From assembly GCA_963971285.1 (NCBI GenBank), contig OZ020248.1, forward strand, positions 3,534,001 through 3,598,000: a stretch of 64,000 nucleotides of DNA. The letters run 5' to 3'. The first letter of the stretch is position 1. Every line of letters starts with the position of its first letter. The notes below the pieces were generated by a model. It did not search any database, had not been told where the DNA came from, and saw only the letters and a program-made list of their open reading frames with translations. Source of the stretch: Astropecten irregularis. Its lineage: Eukaryota > Echinodermata > Asteroidea > Paxillosida > Astropectinidae. Shown here one piece after another: positions 60,584 to 64,000 of this stretch. A program made the position numbers and the translations under genes.

Positions 60584-63500
60584 TCATCTCCGTTTTCCCG
60601 TATGTCCGCCTCTCCCTCGCCCCCTCTGCTTCTTACCTCGGTGGCTGACCGGTTTATTGGTAGTACTACCCCTACTCTTCACCCCTTTCTGGCCCCCCTT
60701 TTGCCTGGAAGAGCCCTTGCCTTTATGCCCTGATTTCGTCTTGTTGAGCTTGCTCTGTAGTTTCACGAGTTTGGCACTGCAAGATGAATTAAGAAGATCA
60801 CAACTTCATATATTAATACTTGAACTGGAAACAGACTGTGAACTTTTGGTATATTCCATTCAGAGTTAATGACTTTGCTAACATAAGCATCTGAACAAGT
60901 ACCGGTAAAAACACTTTAAAGATAATATCATACTTTGGTTTTTGTCCAAGAAATGCAGATTCATGGCCAGAAATACCAAGAAAGGTACAATAAAAGTCAT
61001 CTGTGAAATTTCCAGTCCAATACGGTGCCGACTTTTTGAGTAAACCCTGAAAACCGCCCACACCATTATTTTTTTAAAATAAAAAGTATTTTTGTTCATT
61101 TTTGTTACTAATTTCTTGATAAAAACAGCATGTCAAGCGGAACAATTTTAACGGTGTGTTTCTACCACCACCATCTCCATACCCTGTAAGTTATAGGTCA
61201 ATTTATGAAGATTTCTGTTTTGGTATGCTAATGCTACAAGTATGAAAGTACCTTTAATTACAGATATCAGGTTTAGTTAGTCTTAATCTAACTCGGTGAA
61301 GAATTCGGATGTTTCCAAAAATAGAGGACAATATGAACAAAAGTTGAATTCTTTGCCAGAATATCATAGCTCACCTCTTCCTTTTGGCTTGATTTTTGCT
61401 GTTTTGGGCCGGTGTGTCTTGGACTGTTTCTTCCTCATCCTCACTGCTTTCTTCATCTTCATCATTGTCTTCTAGGAGTCTAGACTGTGCATCTTCTCTC
61501 ACATCCTCCTCATCTTCATATTCCACCTGTGATTGGAAAATAAACTCAGTTATGTGGAAGTAAATAGAAAAGTCTTCATTTTCCAAAGAGTCTGACCAAG
61601 AATGCTGTTGGTTTAATAACAGAATCATTTAGTATAATCATCAAATAGCCATAAGCATGACAAGGGAAACTGACTGAATTTTAAGTCATTGAAAAGGGAA
61701 CAAAGAAAAATTGACTGGAGCGGCAACCTCCTGAATACTGTACAGGCACTCTACCAACTGAGCCATCCAGCCATTCGTATGGCAGTCAGAAGCCATTAAT
61801 CGTTTAGTGCTTGGAATTAGGAGGGCCTGACGTTTCGATCCTAGCAGGCTCTTTCTCAAAGTCTAAATGACAAGAGGACAAGGACACAAATCTCTAAGAT
61901 TAATCTTAAATCGTGAATCAATCTTAAATGCTAATGCTAATCTTAAAGGTAGTATCATACTTTGGTTTGTATATCAAAGAAATACAGATTCATGGGCAAA
62001 TATATAAAGGAAGATACAGTAAAAGTCATCCGTGAAAATTTCAGTCCCAAACAGTGCCCATTTTTTTAGAAAACGGTGAAAAACAGCCTCAGTATTTCCT
62101 ATGTCTTTTCTCTTTTATTTTTGATCTTTTAAAAGATCAAAAAAGATTTTCGGTCGTTGATGTTTTACTAATTTCTGGATAAATACACCATTTCAGGCGG
62201 AACAATTTTAACGGTAGGTTTCTACCACCACAATCTTCATACCCTGTAAGTTATATGTAAATCTGACTGTGAACATTTCTGTTTTGGTCTCTTGATGCTA
62301 CCTTTAAGATTAGTCTTAGCATATAATGAAATCCAGCCCTGGTTAGATAGTAACACATATAAAATGAAGAAGGGATTAGGCACTGTGTAACATTACCTTG
62401 TTCTCACCAATACCTCCATGAGCTGCAAGAAGGTCCATTGATTGTATGGTAACACCTCCAACTGACTGAACGGTGACTGTGTGTTCAGCATGGTCAAAGA
62501 CTACTGGCTGCTCAGCATCTTGCACCTTCTCATCCTCATCTGCAGTACAAAAAAACAAATCCATGAGTCCAAATGTCTAAACCAAATATTATTCTCAAGT
62601 TTGTTTTAATTTTCTTTTTATTCTTCTGTTATTTGGGCAACTGATAAAGGGTCTCTGCAATATGTTCCTTTCACTCAACTGGTGAGAGTAATTTTTTGCC
62701 AAACCATTTCTGTGGGGCAAGTTTGGCTCTTCATTTTTAATGTTTTTTCGTTATACTTTTGCTGTTGGTTTCCAACATGAACATGCATGAAAATCCCCAT
62801 TTTGCAAAGCCATTCAAAGAAAAACCAAATGCTGGTTTGAAACCAAAATAAGACTTGCCATTCATTATCTGTCAGTATATTCTCTGTATGAAGGCAATCA
62901 AATAATCTGACTGAAAAAAGCACTGAAGGAACCCTATAAAGGTATAGATGGCTGGTTGAGGGTTTTACAAGAATGACAAAATGTGAAAATGTAGGGGACC
63001 AAGGGGTCAATTTCACAGAACAGCCTAAGCACAAAATTTGCTTCAGCATGAAAAGTCTTCCTTGATCAAAAAAGATTGGCAAACAAATGTTCATGTGATG
63101 TTGACTTGCTTTTGACTTTGGCCATTGTTTGCTGAGCATAACATTCAAAAGGAGTTTTGGCTGGCACACTGATTATATTTACCAAGGTTTTTGGTGCTTT
63201 AAAAGCAAATTTTGAAATTGGCCCTACCTCAGACGTCCACAGTTTAACTTTACCTAACAAACATATAACACCCCCTAACCCTCCTGCATACCACAGTTTA
63301 CCACACATGGTTTTTCCTGAGGTAAGTGTGGTATCCTAAATACCACAATATACTACATGTATCATGTGTATACCACAGTGTGGTTTTCCAGGTTATATGT
63401 GTGGTTTTCCTGTGAAGACTGTAGTAATTTGTGATAAGCATGCAGCTGAAAGAAACAGACTTCAACCGGGTTCAGTTTTAGGAAGAACGTTGTGAGGAAA

Positions 63501-64000
63501 CAACTTATCCAGCACAGTCCACAGTGCCACCACAGACAACCCCAAATCCCCCCCCCCCTCGTGATTGAACCTTCCTCGCAGGGAGTGGGTGTCCTTATAA
63601 AACAGGATTCTGACTGGTGTAGGCCGTTTCAACTCAACCATGCACCAGTGGGGCCTGCACCCATCCGCTTCCTGTCAGTGTGGTGCACCGGAGCAGACGG
63701 CTCAACACATCCTGACGGAGTGTCCTGATGAGCTGCGACCTCCTGGGGACTTAGACCTTTACAGGCCCATTCCTGCCACTGCGAGGCGGTTGGAGACCTT
63801 GTCAGATCCAACATAGCTGCCGCTTTCTCATACGAAAGAAGGAGACTTGTCTTGTGTGGTCAGTCCAGGGGGTTATGATCAATACAATTAATGCAATACA
63901 AGTCTTTTTTATACATCTATGAACAGATTAATCTGTTTTTTTTTCCAAAAACTGTTGAGACCTCTCACTCAGACTCATACCTGGAAAATGTAGTTCCTTC
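60584..64000 (-). CDS. NOL12: Nucleolar protein 12, C-terminal exons (5' part outside window)
   Basis: Nop25-family nucleolar RNA-binding protein involved in pre-rRNA processing. Visible minus-strand exons: 64000-63981 (end of an exon cut by the window edge, donor GTATGA), 62539-62397, 61526-61375 and 60776-60584 (stop TGA), giving about 168 residues. The diagnostic block is VVFDHAEHTVTVQSV, corresponding to human VQYDHPNHTVTV. It is followed by an acidic stretch rich in Glu/Asp (exon 61526-61375) ending KNQAKRKR, then a very basic tail containing KSGHKGKGSSRQKGGQKG and RGRGRGGHTGKRR, suited to rRNA binding and nucleolar retention. Phases agree at each junction; the six residues from the edge exon (KELHFP) rest only on phase and a donor, so that piece is less certain. 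The conserved N-terminal FHKRK region is not in the window. Confidence 0.9.
60916..61257. mobile_element. Family A MITE in the last NOL12 intron
   Basis: Complete copy; the right end is slightly altered (AAGTATGAAAGTACCTTTAA). Confidence 0.75.
61668..61795 (-). mobile_element. Family S1 SINE in a NOL12 intron
   Basis: A box is intact on minus (GGATGGCTCAGTTGGTAGAG); part of the B box is deleted. Confidence 0.65.
61943..62307. mobile_element. Family A MITE in a NOL12 intron
   Basis: The left end is the best consensus copy (TTAAAGGTAGTATCATACTT); the right end has lost part of the terminal block but keeps CTACCTTTAA. Confidence 0.75.
63004..63225. mobile_element. Family B-like MITE, diverged, NOL12 intron
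   Basis: Ends GGGGTCAATTTCACAGA and GAAATTGGCCC; the interior shares CTAAGCACAAAATTTGCTT but is otherwise altered. Confidence 0.5.
63266..63430. repeat. ACCACAGTGTGGT palindrome-rich repeat, NOL12 intron
   Basis: Contains CATACCACAGT, GTGTGGTATCC and CCACAGTGTGGTTTTCC. A related block is at 48885-48965 in a TMEM94 intron. Confidence 0.6.
63613..63816 (+). pseudogene. Reverse-transcriptase C-terminal fragment (non-LTR retrotransposon)
   Basis: A 67-codon stretch to TAG beginning TGVGRFNSTMHQWGL, followed by a zinc-knuckle-like C-x-C...H...C motif (CQCGAPEQTAQHILTECP). This pattern is common at the C-terminus of non-LTR retrotransposon proteins. A stop codon precedes it in frame at 63598. It lies in a NOL12 intron on the opposite strand. 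Confidence 0.65.
63981..64000 (-). CDS. NOL12: Probable end of an upstream NOL12 exon at the window edge
   Basis: Twenty bases ending at a GTATGA donor. Their phase (1) fits the acceptor of the exon at 62539, restoring an Asp codon at the join. Too short to recognise by sequence. Confidence 0.5.

Overview
This is nuclear DNA from an animal. Genes are split by GT-AG introns, exons are short (about 50-250 bp, with one of 921 bp), and introns and spacers are AT-rich and full of small inverted-repeat elements, tRNA-derived SINEs and simple repeats. The proteins resemble vertebrate orthologues closely but lie in a single pre-duplication arrangement. Together with the repeat texture (GTACATGTAC runs, frequent TAGGCCTA words, MITEs starting GGGGCCAATTTCA), this suggests a marine invertebrate deuterostome, probably an echinoderm. 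The phylum call is inference; that it is an animal is not in doubt.

Layout. (1) 1-16274: no coding exon recognised. Both CSNK1 exons seen lie to its right and read leftwards, so most of this is probably CSNK1 intron 2. It holds palindromic GTACATGTAC arrays, a 2.05-kb transposon-like element carrying eight copies of a 14-bp motif (5286-7330), a 1.07-kb element with an 8-bp target duplication (13491-14565), a long G tract and several hairpins. (2) 16275-21548, minus: first two coding exons of casein kinase 1 delta/epsilon; the rest of the gene is off the left edge. (3) 21991-28841, plus: complete MRPS7 (mitochondrial ribosomal protein uS7m), six exons, head-to-head with CSNK1 over about 440 bp; its first intron carries a foldback minisatellite and a 2.67-kb DNA transposon with a transposase remnant. 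(4) 32409-53122, minus: complete TMEM94 in 29 coding exons (about 1553 aa), a degenerate P-type ATPase of the ER membrane. (5) 54468-58385, plus: complete C22orf23/EVG1 (UPF0193), six exons, head-to-head with TMEM94. (6) 60584-64000, minus: the C-terminal part of NOL12, tail-to-tail with C22orf23; its 5' end is off the right edge.

Every exon join was checked for phase. All joins keep frame, and the complete genes end in stops at positions matching their human orthologues. The gene set is housekeeping: kinase signalling, mitochondrial translation, ER ion handling and nucleolar rRNA processing, plus one uncharacterised family. Nothing suggests an operon-like functional system.

The most notable points are the linkage of genes that humans carry on 17q25 (MRPS7, TMEM94, CSNK1D) and 22q13 (C22orf23, NOL12, CSNK1E), a splice donor formed exactly by the end of an inverted-repeat element, and several non-autonomous element families with readable target duplications and nesting order.
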